NCBI RefSeq assembly: GCF_003627215.1
Contig: NZ_CP032677.1
Span: 574,501-638,500 of the forward strand
Reading direction: 5' to 3'
DNA: 64,000 nucleotides
Origin: Pseudomonas sp. Leaf58
Lineage (GTDB): Bacteria > Pseudomonadota > Gammaproteobacteria > Pseudomonadales > Pseudomonadaceae
The position numbers were made by a program, and so were the translations under genes. Of this stretch, positions 54,479-63,472 are shown piece after piece (positions within the stretch are counted from its first letter, which is position 1; every line of letters starts with the position of its first letter). Under the pieces are notes generated by a model. That model did not search any database and was not told the origin of the DNA. It worked only from the letters and a program-made list of their open reading frames with translations.

Positions 54479-55585
54479 TCAGTGCTTGCGCAGGAACGCG
54501 AGCAGTTGCTGGTTGACCTGTTCAGCCGCCTCCATCTGCACCATATGCCCGGCCTCAGGCAGCACCAACACCTCAGCCTCCAGCCCTTGGGCATGGCTGG
54601 CCGGGATGATTGCGTCCTTGCCGCCCCACACCACCAGGGCCGGGTGCTGCCCCAGCACTGCGCGCAAGTTGTGGCGCTGCCGCTCACCGTCGGCGATAGC
54701 CGATGCCAACAGGCGCAACGCCTCGTCCACCCCTTCCAGACGCTTGAACTTGAGCATGTCCTCCAGCATCTGCCGGGTGACCAGGCCTGGGTCTGCAAAC
54801 AGCTGCACCATCTGTGGTTTCAGCGCGTTGCGGTTAGCGGCAGCGACAAAGCCTTGCAGGTACTGGCCGTTGATCGCCTCGCCCAGGCCGGCGCTGGCCA
54901 CCAGGCTCAGGCTGGCCACCCGCTGCGGCGCCAGGCGTGCGACGTTCAGGCTGACTGCACCGCCCATGGAGTGGCCCGCCAGGTGGGCCTTGGCGATGTC
55001 CAGGTGGTCGAGCAGGGCCAGCACGGTTTCGCTCAGCTCATCCAGGTCGCCGCGTTGCAGGGCCTTGGCCGATTCGCCATGCCCCGGCAGGTCGAGGGCG
55101 ATCACCCGGCGCTCGGCAGCCAGCGCCGGGTGGTTGAACAGCCAGTTGTTGAGGTCGCCACCAAAGCCGTGCACCAGCACCAGCGGCGTGCCGCCTTCGC
55201 CCAGCTCGAACCAGCGCAGCAGGCGGCCACCGACTTCAGCTTTCTGCGGGGCCGGCCCCTGGGCCTGGTCTGCGCCACCTTCGGCAACGAACTCAGCCTG
55301 GAAGCGTTGCACCACCGCATCGATTTCCGCTTCCTCGGCTTCGCCTTCCACCACCACCGCCAGTAGGGCGCCGACCGGCAGGGTTTCATCCGGTTTGGCC
55401 ACCTGGCGGCGCAGCACGCCACTGAACGGCGCTTCGACGCTGCTGCTGATCTTGTCGGTCTCGACGTCTAGCACCTCGTCGCCCTTGTTGATTTCGTCGC
55501 CTTCCTGCTTCAGCCAGGTGTCCACCCGGCCCTCGGTCATCGACAGGCCCCACTTGGGCATGGTCAGGGTATGGATCTGGCTCAT
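54479..55585 (-). CDS. acoC: Acetoin dehydrogenase E2 component (lipoyl domain fused to alpha/beta hydrolase)
   Basis: 368 residues. An N-terminal lipoyl domain (1-80) with lipoylated Lys45 in DVETDKISS, a linker, and a C-terminal alpha/beta-hydrolase domain (about 130-366) with nucleophile Ser206 in GHSMGG and the HGFGGD oxyanion loop. The usual acyltransferase catalytic domain is replaced by this hydrolase-like domain, as in Pseudomonas AcoC. It transfers the acetyl group to CoA. ATG 55585 overlaps the acoB stop by four bases. Confidence 0.92.
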   Translation of the reverse strand: MSQIHTLTMPKWGLSMTEGRVDTWLKQEGDEINKGDEVLDVETDKISSSVEAPFSGVLRRQVAKPDETLPVGALLAVVVEGEAEEAEIDAVVQRFQAEFVAEGGADQAQGPAPQKAEVGGRLLRWFELGEGGTPLVLVHGFGGDLNNWLFNHPALAAERRVIALDLPGHGESAKALQRGDLDELSETVLALLDHLDIAKAHLAGHSMGGAVSLNVARLAPQRVASLSLVASAGLGEAINGQYLQGFVAAANRNALKPQMVQLFADPGLVTRQMLEDMLKFKRLEGVDEALRLLASAIADGERQRHNLRAVLGQHPALVVWGGKDAIIPASHAQGLEAEVLVLPEAGHMVQMEAAEQVNQQLLAFLRKH

Positions 55586-56604
55586 GCGGCACTCCTTGCA
55601 GCTTCGATCACCTTACGGACGGCGGCCTCGATCTTTGCCGCATCAGGGATGTACAGGTCTTCCAGGGCATCGGAGAACGGCACCGGGGTGTGCGGCGCGG
55701 TGACCATCTCGATCGGCCCCTTGAGCGCACCAAAGGCCTTCTGCGCGACCAGTGCGCTGATGTCGGTGGCCATCGAGCAGCGCGGGTTGGCTTCGTCGAT
55801 CACCACCAGGCGGCCAGTTTTTTCCACGCTTTCCAGGATGCTGTCTTCGTCCAGCGGGCTGGTGGTGCGCAGGTCCAACACTTCGCAGTCGATGCCCTGG
55901 CGGGCCAAGTTGTTGGCGGCCTCAAGCGCCACATGCACCATGCGGCCATAGGTGACCAGGGTTACGTCGTCGCCTTCACGCAGGAAGTTGGCTTCGCCAA
56001 ACGGCACGGTGTACACCTCTTCCGGCACCTCGCCCTGCATGCTGTAAAGCAGCTTGTGCTCGCAGAAAATCACCGGGTCGTTGTCGCGGATCGCCTGTAT
56101 CAGCAGGCCCTTGGCATCGTACGGCGAGGACGGGCACACCACCTTCAGGCCGGGGATGTGCGTCCACAGCGAGGTGAGCATCTGCGAGTGCTGGGCCGCC
56201 GCGCGCAGGCCGGCGCCGTACATGGTGCGCATCACCAGTGGGGTGACCGCCTTGCCGCCGAACATGTAGCGGAACTTGGCGGCCTGGTTGAGGATCTGGT
56301 CCAGGCAGCAGCCGGCGAAGTCGACGAACATCAACTCGCACACCGGGCGCAGGCCCTGGGTGGCGGCACCGACGGCGGCGCCGACGTAGCCGATTTCCGA
56401 CAGGGGCGCGTCGAGCACGCGGCCTGGGAACTGGTGGTACAGGCCTTTGGTTACGCCCAGCACGCCACCCCAGGCGTCCTCCTCGCCGGGGGCACCGGCA
56501 CCGCCGGCGACGTCTTCGCCAATGATGAACACGGTATTGTCGCGGCGCATTTCCTGGGCCAGGGCTTCGTTGATGGCCTGCTGGTAGCTGATCTTTCTTG
56601 CCAT
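55582..56604 (-). CDS. acoB: Acetoin dehydrogenase E1 beta subunit
   Basis: 340 residues, transketolase-like pyrimidine and C-terminal domains. It contains GEDVAGGAGAPGEEDAWGGVLGVTKGL near 29, RVLDAPLSEIGYVGAAVG near 62 and LEVLDLRTTSPLDEDSI-type sequence near 240. With AcoA it forms the thiamine-diphosphate E1 that cleaves acetoin. Coupled to acoC by a four-base overlap. Confidence 0.94.
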   Translation of the reverse strand: MARKISYQQAINEALAQEMRRDNTVFIIGEDVAGGAGAPGEEDAWGGVLGVTKGLYHQFPGRVLDAPLSEIGYVGAAVGAATQGLRPVCELMFVDFAGCCLDQILNQAAKFRYMFGGKAVTPLVMRTMYGAGLRAAAQHSQMLTSLWTHIPGLKVVCPSSPYDAKGLLIQAIRDNDPVIFCEHKLLYSMQGEVPEEVYTVPFGEANFLREGDDVTLVTYGRMVHVALEAANNLARQGIDCEVLDLRTTSPLDEDSILESVEKTGRLVVIDEANPRCSMATDISALVAQKAFGALKGPIEMVTAPHTPVPFSDALEDLYIPDAAKIEAAVRKVIEAARSAA

Positions 56605-56637
56605 GGTGGTTCTCCTATTGTTCTTGTAATCCGCGGC

Positions 56638-57615
56638 TCAGGGGTAGGCGACGTAGACGTCGGTGAGCAGGTCGGCGGGCTGTGGCTTGGGGTCGGACTT
56701 GGCGCGGCGCACGGCGTCTTCGATCAGGTCTTCGACGCGGGCATCGATGGCGTCCAGTTGCTCGGCGCCGAGCAGGCCAGCGCGGGTGGTCTTGTTGCGG
56801 AACTGCATAAGGCAGTCGCGGAACTCGCGCAGGTTCTTCACTTCATCCGGGGCGCGGTAGGTTTGCGCATCGCCCTCGAAGTGGCCGTAGTAGCGGCTGA
56901 GTTTGACCTCGATCAGCGACGGCCCTTGCCCGGCGCGTGCGCGCTCGATGGCAGCGCCGGCGGCCTCGTACACGGCAAAGAAGTCGAAGCCGTCGATGGT
57001 CACGCCTGGCATGCCGAAGCCGGCAGCGCGGTCGGCGATGTGGTCGCAGGCCACCGACCAGTTCGAGGCGGTGGCCTCGGCGTAGCCGTTGTTCTCGGCC
57101 ACGAAGATGCACGGTAGGTTCATGATTGACGCCATGTTCATGGCTTCGAACACCGCGCCTTCGTTGGAAGCGCCATCGCCAAAGAACGCCACCGACACGT
57201 CATCGCGGCCCTTGAGCTTGGCCGCCAGCGCTGCCCCGGCCACCAGCGGTGCGCCGGCCCCGACGATGCCGTTGGCGCCGAGCATGCCTTTTTCCAGGTC
57301 GGCGATGTGCATCGAGCCGCCCTTGCCGCCGCAAACGCCGGTTTTTTTGCCGTAGATCTCGGCCATCATGCCGTATACATCCACACCCTTGGCGATGCAG
57401 TGGCCATGGCCGCGGTGGGTCGAGGCGATGCAGTCGCTGTCGCGCAGGTGGGCCATGACCCCGGCAGCGGAGGCCTCTTCGCCGGCGTACAGGTGGACGA
57501 AACCGGGGATCTCGCCGGTGGCGAACTCGACGTGCAGGCGTTCTTCAAAGGCGCGGATGGTGCGCATCACTTCATAGGCATGCAGCAGTTGTTCGGTACT
57601 CAGTTGATTGGACAT
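56638..57615 (-). CDS. acoA: Acetoin dehydrogenase E1 alpha subunit
   Basis: 325 residues. The thiamine diphosphate motif runs from GDGASNEG near 161 to ENNGYAE near 190; STHRGHGHCIAKG near 63 is the E1-alpha signature. It cleaves acetoin and releases acetaldehyde. ATG 57615 follows GGAGAACAACAAAT; the A-rich stretch may also be an Hfq/Crc site. The next gene, acoB, starts 33 bases later. Confidence 0.94.
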   Translation of the reverse strand: MSNQLSTEQLLHAYEVMRTIRAFEERLHVEFATGEIPGFVHLYAGEEASAAGVMAHLRDSDCIASTHRGHGHCIAKGVDVYGMMAEIYGKKTGVCGGKGGSMHIADLEKGMLGANGIVGAGAPLVAGAALAAKLKGRDDVSVAFFGDGASNEGAVFEAMNMASIMNLPCIFVAENNGYAEATASNWSVACDHIADRAAGFGMPGVTIDGFDFFAVYEAAGAAIERARAGQGPSLIEVKLSRYYGHFEGDAQTYRAPDEVKNLREFRDCLMQFRNKTTRAGLLGAEQLDAIDARVEDLIEDAVRRAKSDPKPQPADLLTDVYVAYP

Positions 57616-57638
57616 ATTTGTTGTTCTCCGGGGTTGTC

Positions 57639-58694
57639 TCAACACGGGTTTGCAGGGTGCAGCCGGTGCCCGCGGGGCACGGCCAGCAGGTGATGGTGGG
57701 CGGCATGCGCCAGTACGGCCTCGACATCGACGCTAAGCGGGCCTTGGTGATCGAGGGTGATGGTGGGGGTGTCGTGCTCGGCGAATTCGATCTCGCGCTC
57801 GCCGTCCAGCGCCAGGGTGCCGCTGGCCAGGCTCAGGCGGTGGGCGACGCCGGGCATCAGCCTGCCGCTGGCGGTGATGCCACAGCCTTGCAGCAGGCCG
57901 GGCGCCAAGGGGGCCAGTAGCGCCTGTTCGGCAGCGGGGTTCAGGCGTACCCAAGCGCCGTGCGGGTCCTGGCGCGAAACCGGGCACCACAGGCCGCACA
58001 GGGCCGACAGGCCGATGGCATGGGGCTCGGCGAAACAGGCGAAGACTTCGCTAAGGTCTTCGCTGCGGCTGAGTGCGCGGGCGCCGATGAAGCGTTGTGG
58101 CGAAACCGCCACTTCCACCAGGGCCCATTCGGCAAGCTGTTGTTCGGGCACCGTCACTAGCAGGCGCTTGTTGCGGCGCAGGCCGATGCTGGCCGGCACC
58201 CGGCCGCTGGCGAGCAAGCCGCCGGCCAGGCCGGCACTGGTGGCTTCGCGCAGTTCGGGGAAGGCATTGTTGGTGCCGGTGGACAGGGTTAGCAGCGGCA
58301 CGTCAGCGGCCTCGGCGGCGACTGCCTTGTGGGTGCCATCGCCGCCGAGTACGGCGATCATCGCCACGCCGCGTTCGACCATGCGCCGGGCGGCCAGACG
58401 GGTGTCGGCAACGGTCTGGGTCAGCGGCAGATCGAGCATCTCGATGGCCGGCCAGTGCTGGCTCAGTGCGCCGGGGCCCTGACTGGCCTTGAGCACGGCA
58501 GCAGCGATGCCGGTCATGTCGGTAGGCAGTAGGACTTGGCCGATACCGGTGGTACCGAATGCAGCAAGCAGCCGCTGGATCGCCGACGCCTTGTCGGTGC
58601 TCGAGTAGAGCCCGGCGCTGGCAGTCAAACGGCGCAGGTCGCGGCCAGAGGCAGGGTTAGCAATAATCCCGACAGTCGGGGCGGGTTGCGGCAT
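57639..58694 (-). CDS. acoX: AcoX, NAD kinase-like protein of the acetoin operon
   Basis: 351 residues. It has the ATP-NAD kinase-like fold with VGIIANPASGRDLRRL near 8, AVLGGDGTHKAVAAEA near 117 (the GGDG motif) and TLSTGTNNAFP near 139. AcoX is encoded with aco genes in many bacteria but its biochemical role is not established. First gene of the operon; a sigma-54 promoter ends 35 bases upstream. Confidence 0.9.
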   Translation of the reverse strand: MPQPAPTVGIIANPASGRDLRRLTASAGLYSSTDKASAIQRLLAAFGTTGIGQVLLPTDMTGIAAAVLKASQGPGALSQHWPAIEMLDLPLTQTVADTRLAARRMVERGVAMIAVLGGDGTHKAVAAEAADVPLLTLSTGTNNAFPELREATSAGLAGGLLASGRVPASIGLRRNKRLLVTVPEQQLAEWALVEVAVSPQRFIGARALSRSEDLSEVFACFAEPHAIGLSALCGLWCPVSRQDPHGAWVRLNPAAEQALLAPLAPGLLQGCGITASGRLMPGVAHRLSLASGTLALDGEREIEFAEHDTPTITLDHQGPLSVDVEAVLAHAAHHHLLAVPRGHRLHPANPC

Positions 58695-58728
58695 GGCGCA
58701 CCTCATATTCTTGTTTGCCAGTGCAAGA

Positions 58729-58743
58729 GCAAGGTGGGTGCCA
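58729..58743 (-). promoter_or_regulatory. Sigma-54 promoter of acoXABC-adh
   Basis: On the minus strand TGGCACCCACCTTGC matches TGGCAC-N5-TTGC without mismatch. The expected transcript start leaves a leader of about 20 bases before the acoX ATG. Confidence 0.88.
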
Positions 58744-58820
58744 GCTTTTGGCGGCTGGGCTGAAAAGGCCGTACCAGGGCGGTTCTCAGGGTTTGTCGCC
58801 GCTACCTGTGCAGGCACTGG

Positions 58821-58880
58821 CGAGACGCTGGGTGCCAGGCCGGGAGTGGCCTGGCCGAGACGCTGAGACGCAGCGTCTCA
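58821..58880. promoter_or_regulatory. Candidate AcoR-binding sites (upstream activator sequence)
   Basis: CGAGACGCTG occurs at 58821-58830 and 58856-58865; its inverted form CAGCGTCTCA is at 58871-58880. The last two build the palindrome TGAGACGCAGCGTCTCA (58864-58880). They lie 80-150 bases upstream of the -24 element, as expected for enhancer sites. Confidence 0.65.
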
Positions 58881-58977
58881 AGCCAGCCGGTAATCACACA
58901 GTGCTTGTCGGGGCATGCCCGGAGGCGCTTAATGGCCGCACAACGATAAGAACAGCAATGAGAACCGGAGGGCCTGA

Positions 58978-60831
58978 ATGCTTGCCGCGAACTCCCGAGC
59001 CCATGTCGATTGCGTCAGCCGGGTGCTGAAGAATGCCGACCGCCTGCCGCAGGCGCCGGTGCCACCGCTGATTCTCGACTCATGGCGCCGCTCCATGGAG
59101 CTGTACCGTCTCGACCCCGGCTCCCATCAGGGGCCGCGCATCCTGTCGCAAAGCCTGCTCAACGAATGCCGTGAACGTGCCGAACTGTTCCTGCGCATCG
59201 CCAGCGACGCGGTGGCCCGCCTGCATGAGCGGGTGCGCGGCGCCGACTATTGCGTGCTGCTCACTGACGCCCTGGGGCGCACCATCGATTACCGGGTCGA
59301 GTCGGCCATCCGCAACGACTGCCGCAAGGCCGGCCTGTACCTGGGCACCTGCTGGTCGGAGGGCGAGGAGGGCACCTGCGGCGTGGCGGCGGTTTTGACC
59401 AGCAAGGCCCCGGTCACGGTGCACAAACGCGACCACTTCCGCGCTGCGTTCATCGGCCTTACCTGTACCGCGGCGCCGGTGTTCGACCCGCTGGGTGAGT
59501 TGCTGGGCGTGGTGGATGTGTCGGCTTTGCAGTCGCCGGACGACCGCCGTAGCCAACACTTGATCCGCCAACTGGTCGAGCAGACCGCCCGTGAGATCGA
59601 AAACGCCTTCTTCATGCACAGTGCGCAGGGCCATTGGGTGATGCGCGCCCATGGCACGCCGGGCTACGTAGAAAGCCAGCCCGATTACCTGCTGGCCTGG
59701 GATGCCGACGGCCGCCTGCAGGCGATCAACAGCCTGGCCCGCCAGCGGCTGGTGGAACAGCTGGGGCGCTTGCCCGAGCACATTGGCGAGCTGTTCGACC
59801 TGGGCCAGTTGCGCCGGGTGAACGTATCGTCGGCCCAACGCTTACCGGGGTTGGGCGGCTTGTATGGCCGGGTCAGCGCGCCCCAGCAACGCCAGCGCGC
59901 GCAGCCGTTGCGCCAGGCCCAGGACGCCCGCATCGAGCAGCACCTGCGGCTGGCCACGCGGGTCAAGGACTGCAACCTGGCGGTGTTGGTGCTCGGTGAG
60001 ACCGGGGCTGGCAAAGAAGTATTCGCCCGCCAACTGCACCAGCAAAGCCTGCGTCGCGCGGGCCCATTCGTCACCCTGAACTGCGCCGCCATTCCAGAAA
60101 GCCTGATCGAAAGCGAGTTGTTCGGCTATGTGGCCGGGGCCTTCACCGGGGCTTCCAGCAAAGGTATGCAGGGGCTGTTGCAGCAGGCCGATGGCGGCAC
60201 GCTGTTCCTCGACGAAATCGGCGACATGCCGCTGAACCTGCAAACGCGCTTGCTGCGCGTGCTGGCTGAAGGCGAAGTGGCGCCGCTGGGTGCGGCGCGG
60301 CGGGAGCGCGTGGATATCCAGGTGATTTGCGCTACCCACCGTGACCTGGCGGCGATGGTGGAAGAGGGGCGTTTCCGGGAGGATCTGTATTTTCGTCTGG
60401 CCAATGCCCGGTTTGAACTGCCGCCCCTGCGCGAGCGCGAGGACCGCTTGGGCTTGATTCACCAATTGCTGGCCGAAGAGGCTGAGGCCTGCGGCGTGGA
60501 GGTGGTGATAGCCGATGATGCCTTGCAGGCGCTGTTGGTTTACCGCTGGCCGGGCAACTTGCGCCAGCTGCGGCAGGTATTGCGCTATGCCTGTGCGGTG
60601 AGCGAGGGCGGGCAGGTGCAGTTGCAGGACCTGCCGCTGGAAGTGCGCGGTGAGGTGATTGCCGCGGGTGAAAGCGGTGTGTCCTGCCCAGCGCGGCAGC
60701 TGTTGCTGGATGCGCTGATCCGCCATCGCTGGAAGCCGGCTGATGCGGCGCGGGCGTTGGGCATTTCGCGGGCCACGTTGTATCGGCGGGTGCATGAGCA
60801 CCGCATCGACATGCCGCGGATGAAGGGGTAG
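58978..60831 (+). CDS. acoR: Acetoin catabolism regulatory protein AcoR
   Basis: 617 residues: GAF-type sensor domain (about 60-210), AAA+ domain (about 310-545) and Fis-type HTH (about 583-612, DAARALGISRATLYRRVHEH). Walker A GETGAGK is at 340-346 and GAFTGA at 387-392, both canonical, so sigma-54 activation is expected. It is divergent from acoX; ATG 58978 follows GAACCGGAGGGCCTGA. In related bacteria AcoR responds to acetoin or acetaldehyde. Confidence 0.93.
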   Translation: MLAANSRAHVDCVSRVLKNADRLPQAPVPPLILDSWRRSMELYRLDPGSHQGPRILSQSLLNECRERAELFLRIASDAVARLHERVRGADYCVLLTDALGRTIDYRVESAIRNDCRKAGLYLGTCWSEGEEGTCGVAAVLTSKAPVTVHKRDHFRAAFIGLTCTAAPVFDPLGELLGVVDVSALQSPDDRRSQHLIRQLVEQTAREIENAFFMHSAQGHWVMRAHGTPGYVESQPDYLLAWDADGRLQAINSLARQRLVEQLGRLPEHIGELFDLGQLRRVNVSSAQRLPGLGGLYGRVSAPQQRQRAQPLRQAQDARIEQHLRLATRVKDCNLAVLVLGETGAGKEVFARQLHQQSLRRAGPFVTLNCAAIPESLIESELFGYVAGAFTGASSKGMQGLLQQADGGTLFLDEIGDMPLNLQTRLLRVLAEGEVAPLGAARRERVDIQVICATHRDLAAMVEEGRFREDLYFRLANARFELPPLREREDRLGLIHQLLAEEAEACGVEVVIADDALQALLVYRWPGNLRQLRQVLRYACAVSEGGQVQLQDLPLEVRGEVIAAGESGVSCPARQLLLDALIRHRWKPADAARALGISRATLYRRVHEHRIDMPRMKG

Positions 60832-60854
60832 GGCCGCAGAATCCAACAGGCAAT

Positions 60855-60883
60855 AAAAAACCCCGGCACAAGGCCGGGGTTTT
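60855..60883. terminator. Bidirectional terminator between acoR and accC
   Basis: CCCCGGC and GCCGGGG form the stem with an A-run on the left and TTTT on the right. It serves the convergent acoR and accC genes. Confidence 0.88.
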
Positions 60884-60903
60884 CGGTGCATCACACTACG
60901 CGA

Positions 60904-62259
60904 TCAGTCCTGGCTAGCCAGTTTGTGCTCGAGGTAGTGAATGTTGACGCCGCCTTTGCAGAAACCTTCATCACGCACCAGGTCGCGGTGCAGCGGGATG
61001 TTGGTTTTGATGCCGTCGACGACGATCTCGTCCAGGGCATTGCGCATGCGCGCCATGGCTTCGTCGCGGTCCTTGCCGTAGGTGATCAGTTTGCCGATCA
61101 GCGAGTCGTAGTTCGGCGGTACCGAGTAACCGCTGTACAGGTGCGAATCGACGCGCACGCCGTTGCCGCCTGGGGCGTGGAAGTGCTTCACCTTGCCTGG
61201 GCTCGGGATGAACTTCTTCGGGTCTTCGGCGTTGATACGGCATTCCAGCGAGTGGCCACGGATGACCACGTCTTCCTGACGGAACGACAGCTTGTTGCCA
61301 GCGGCGATGCTCAGCATCTCCTTGACGATGTCGATGCCGGTCACCATTTCCGACACCGGGTGTTCAACCTGTACGCGGGTGTTCATCTCGATGAAGTAGA
61401 AGCTGCCGTTTTCGTACAGGAACTCGAAAGTACCTGCACCGCGGTAGCCAATCTCGATGCACGCATCGACACAACGCTTGAACACTTCCTGACGGGCTTT
61501 CTCATCGATGCCCGGTGCTGGTGCTTCTTCCAGTACCTTCTGGTGACGGCGCTGCAGCGAGCAGTCACGGTCGCCCAGGTGGATGGCGTTGCCTTGGCCG
61601 TCGGACAGTACCTGCACTTCCACGTGGCGTGGGTTGGTGAGGAACTTCTCCAGGTAGACCATCGGGTTGCCGAAGGCAGCACCGGCTTCGGTACGGGTGA
61701 GCTTGGCCGAGGAAATCAGGTCCTCTTCCTTGTGCACCACGCGCATGCCGCGACCACCACCGCCACCGGCGGCCTTGATGATCACCGGGTAGCCGACATC
61801 ACGAGCGATCGCCAGGGCGACCTCTTCGTCTTCCGGCAGCGGGCCATCGGAGCCCGGTACGGTCGGCACGCCCGACTTGATCATCGCGTCCTTGGCCGAA
61901 ACCTTGTCGCCCATCAGGCGAATGGTGTCGGCTTTTGGGCCGATGAAGGCGAAGCCGGATTTTTCTACCTGCTCGGCGAAGTCGGCGTTTTCCGCGAGGA
62001 AGCCGTAGCCCGGGTGGATCGCGGTGGCGCCGGTTACTTCGGCAGCAGCGATGATCGCCGGGATATGCAGGTAGGAATCCTTGGACGATGCAGGGCCGAT
62101 GCAGACCGACTCGTCTGCCAGGCCCAGGTGCATCAGTTCACGGTCAGCAGTGGAGTGCACGGCGACGGTCTTGATACCCAGTTCTTTGCAGGCACGCAGG
62201 ATCCGCAGGGCAATTTCCCCACGGTTGGCGATCAGGACTTTTTCGAGCTTCCCAGACAT
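60904..62259 (-). CDS. accC: Acetyl-CoA carboxylase, biotin carboxylase subunit
   Basis: 451 residues, ATP-grasp enzyme of standard length. The glycine-rich loop [12 protein letters not shown] is near 159, with HVEVQVLSD near 209, [14 protein letters not shown] near 288 and RINAEDP near 338. It carboxylates biotin on AccB. ATG 62259 ([17 protein letters not shown]) is the family start. Follows accB by 17 bases. Confidence 0.97.
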   Translation of the reverse strand: MSGKLEKVLIANRGEIALRILRACKELGIKTVAVHSTADRELMHLGLADESVCIGPASSKDSYLHIPAIIAAAEVTGATAIHPGYGFLAENADFAEQVEKSGFAFIGPKADTIRLMGDKVSAKDAMIKSGVPTVPGSDGPLPEDEEVALAIARDVGYPVIIKAAGGGGGRGMRVVHKEEDLISSAKLTRTEAGAAFGNPMVYLEKFLTNPRHVEVQVLSDGQGNAIHLGDRDCSLQRRHQKVLEEAPAPGIDEKARQEVFKRCVDACIEIGYRGAGTFEFLYENGSFYFIEMNTRVQVEHPVSEMVTGIDIVKEMLSIAAGNKLSFRQEDVVIRGHSLECRINAEDPKKFIPSPGKVKHFHAPGGNGVRVDSHLYSGYSVPPNYDSLIGKLITYGKDRDEAMARMRNALDEIVVDGIKTNIPLHRDLVRDEGFCKGGVNIHYLEHKLASQD

Positions 62260-62276
62260 CGTTGGCTCTCCGCGAT

Positions 62277-62738
62277 TCAAACGATGGTGAACAGCGGCTG
62301 GTCGAACTCAACCGGCTGGCCGTCTTCTACCAGGATGGCGTCGATGACACCGCCGATCTCGGCTTCGATGTGGTTCATCATTTTCATGGCTTCGACGATG
62401 CACAGGGTGTCGCCTTTCTTCACGCTCTGGCCAACTTCAGCGAAGTTCGGCGAGGTCGGCGAAGGCTTGCGGTAGAAAGTACCGACCATCGGCGAGCGAA
62501 CCACGGTGCCTTTCAGGGCCGGGGCGGCAGCGGCAGCTTCGGCAGCCGGGGCAGCAGCGGCAACTGGCGCAGCAACCGGGGCGGCAGCCATTGGCGCTGG
62601 GGCGTAGAACTGCTGGGCAGCTGGGGTCTTGCTGTGACGGCTAATACGGACCGACTCTTCGCCTTCCTTGATTTCCAGCTCGTCGATGCCGGACTCTTCC
62701 AGCAGCTCGATCAGTTTCTTGACTTTACGGATATCCAT
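62277..62738 (-). CDS. accB: Biotin carboxyl carrier protein of acetyl-CoA carboxylase
   Basis: 153 residues: N-terminal helical part (1-35), Ala/Pro-rich linker (about 40-75) and biotinyl domain (76-153) with the biotinylated Lys119 in EAMKMM. It carries the carboxyl group between AccC and the carboxyltransferase. It precedes accC in the usual operon. Confidence 0.97.
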   Translation of the reverse strand: MDIRKVKKLIELLEESGIDELEIKEGEESVRISRHSKTPAAQQFYAPAPMAAAPVAAPVAAAAPAAEAAAAAPALKGTVVRSPMVGTFYRKPSPTSPNFAEVGQSVKKGDTLCIVEAMKMMNHIEAEIGGVIDAILVEDGQPVEFDQPLFTIV

Positions 62739-62807
62739 TAATCATCAACTCCCAAAGGTTCGGTCAGGGGGCGAAATACAAAAAACGTATCTGAAACGTT
62801 TCTCTCG

Positions 62808-62835
62808 AACCCTGGCCCACTGAGGCCAGGGTTTT
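62808..62835. terminator. Hairpin between aroQ and accB
   Basis: AACCCTGGCC and GGCCAGGGTT form a perfect 10-bp stem with a 6-nt loop. The T-run is on the plus strand, so on the minus strand it is more an mRNA-processing or attenuation structure than a full terminator. Confidence 0.55.
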
Positions 62836-62837
62836 CA

Positions 62838-63293
62838 TCATTTGGGCTGTGCGTTGGCAGCCAGTTGTTCCAGTGCAGACTCCAGGGCCAGGCGATAACC
62901 GCTGGCGCCCAAGCCGCAGATCACCCCTACGGCAACATCGGAAAAGTAGGAGTGGTGACGGAACGGTTCGCGTTTGTGCACGTTGGACAAGTGCACTTCG
63001 ATGAATGGGATGCTCACCGCAAGCAATGCGTCACGTAATGCGACGCTTGTGTGGGTGAAAGCAGCCGGATTGATCAGGATGAAGTCCACACCCTCGTTGC
63101 GTGCCGCGTGAATGCGGTCGATCAGCTCGTATTCGGCATTGCTCTGCAGGTACTGCAAATGGTGGCCTGCGGCGCGGGCACGTTGCTCCAGGTCCTGGTT
63201 GATCTGGGCCAGGGTCACGGCGCCGTAGTGGCCTGGCTCGCGGGTGCCGAGCAGGTTGAGGTTGGGGCCGTGGAGCACCAGTAGCGTTGCCAT
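62838..63293 (-). CDS. aroQ: Type II 3-dehydroquinate dehydratase
   Basis: 151 residues. Motifs are [17 protein letters not shown] near 5 (with the flexible lid), [13 protein letters not shown] near 50, [17 protein letters not shown] near 74 and [18 protein letters not shown] near 99. It makes 3-dehydroshikimate in the shikimate pathway. It lies upstream of accBC, the typical Pseudomonas order. Confidence 0.96.
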   Translation of the reverse strand: MATLLVLHGPNLNLLGTREPGHYGAVTLAQINQDLEQRARAAGHHLQYLQSNAEYELIDRIHAARNEGVDFILINPAAFTHTSVALRDALLAVSIPFIEVHLSNVHKREPFRHHSYFSDVAVGVICGLGASGYRLALESALEQLAANAQPK

Positions 63294-63472
63294 CTGCGGA
63301 TTCCTTGGATTTGTAGGGCAATTCGACACAGCGCGGCGAGTGTGCCGTAAAGCGACGGCAAGTGTCCAGTTCCCGGCAATAGCCAGCACGATGTCCGAGG
63401 TTCGCGCGAAGTATGTGACCAAATAATTCATTCTGGTCACTGATTCGCGGTTTTTTAACGGCCCGCGGGAAG

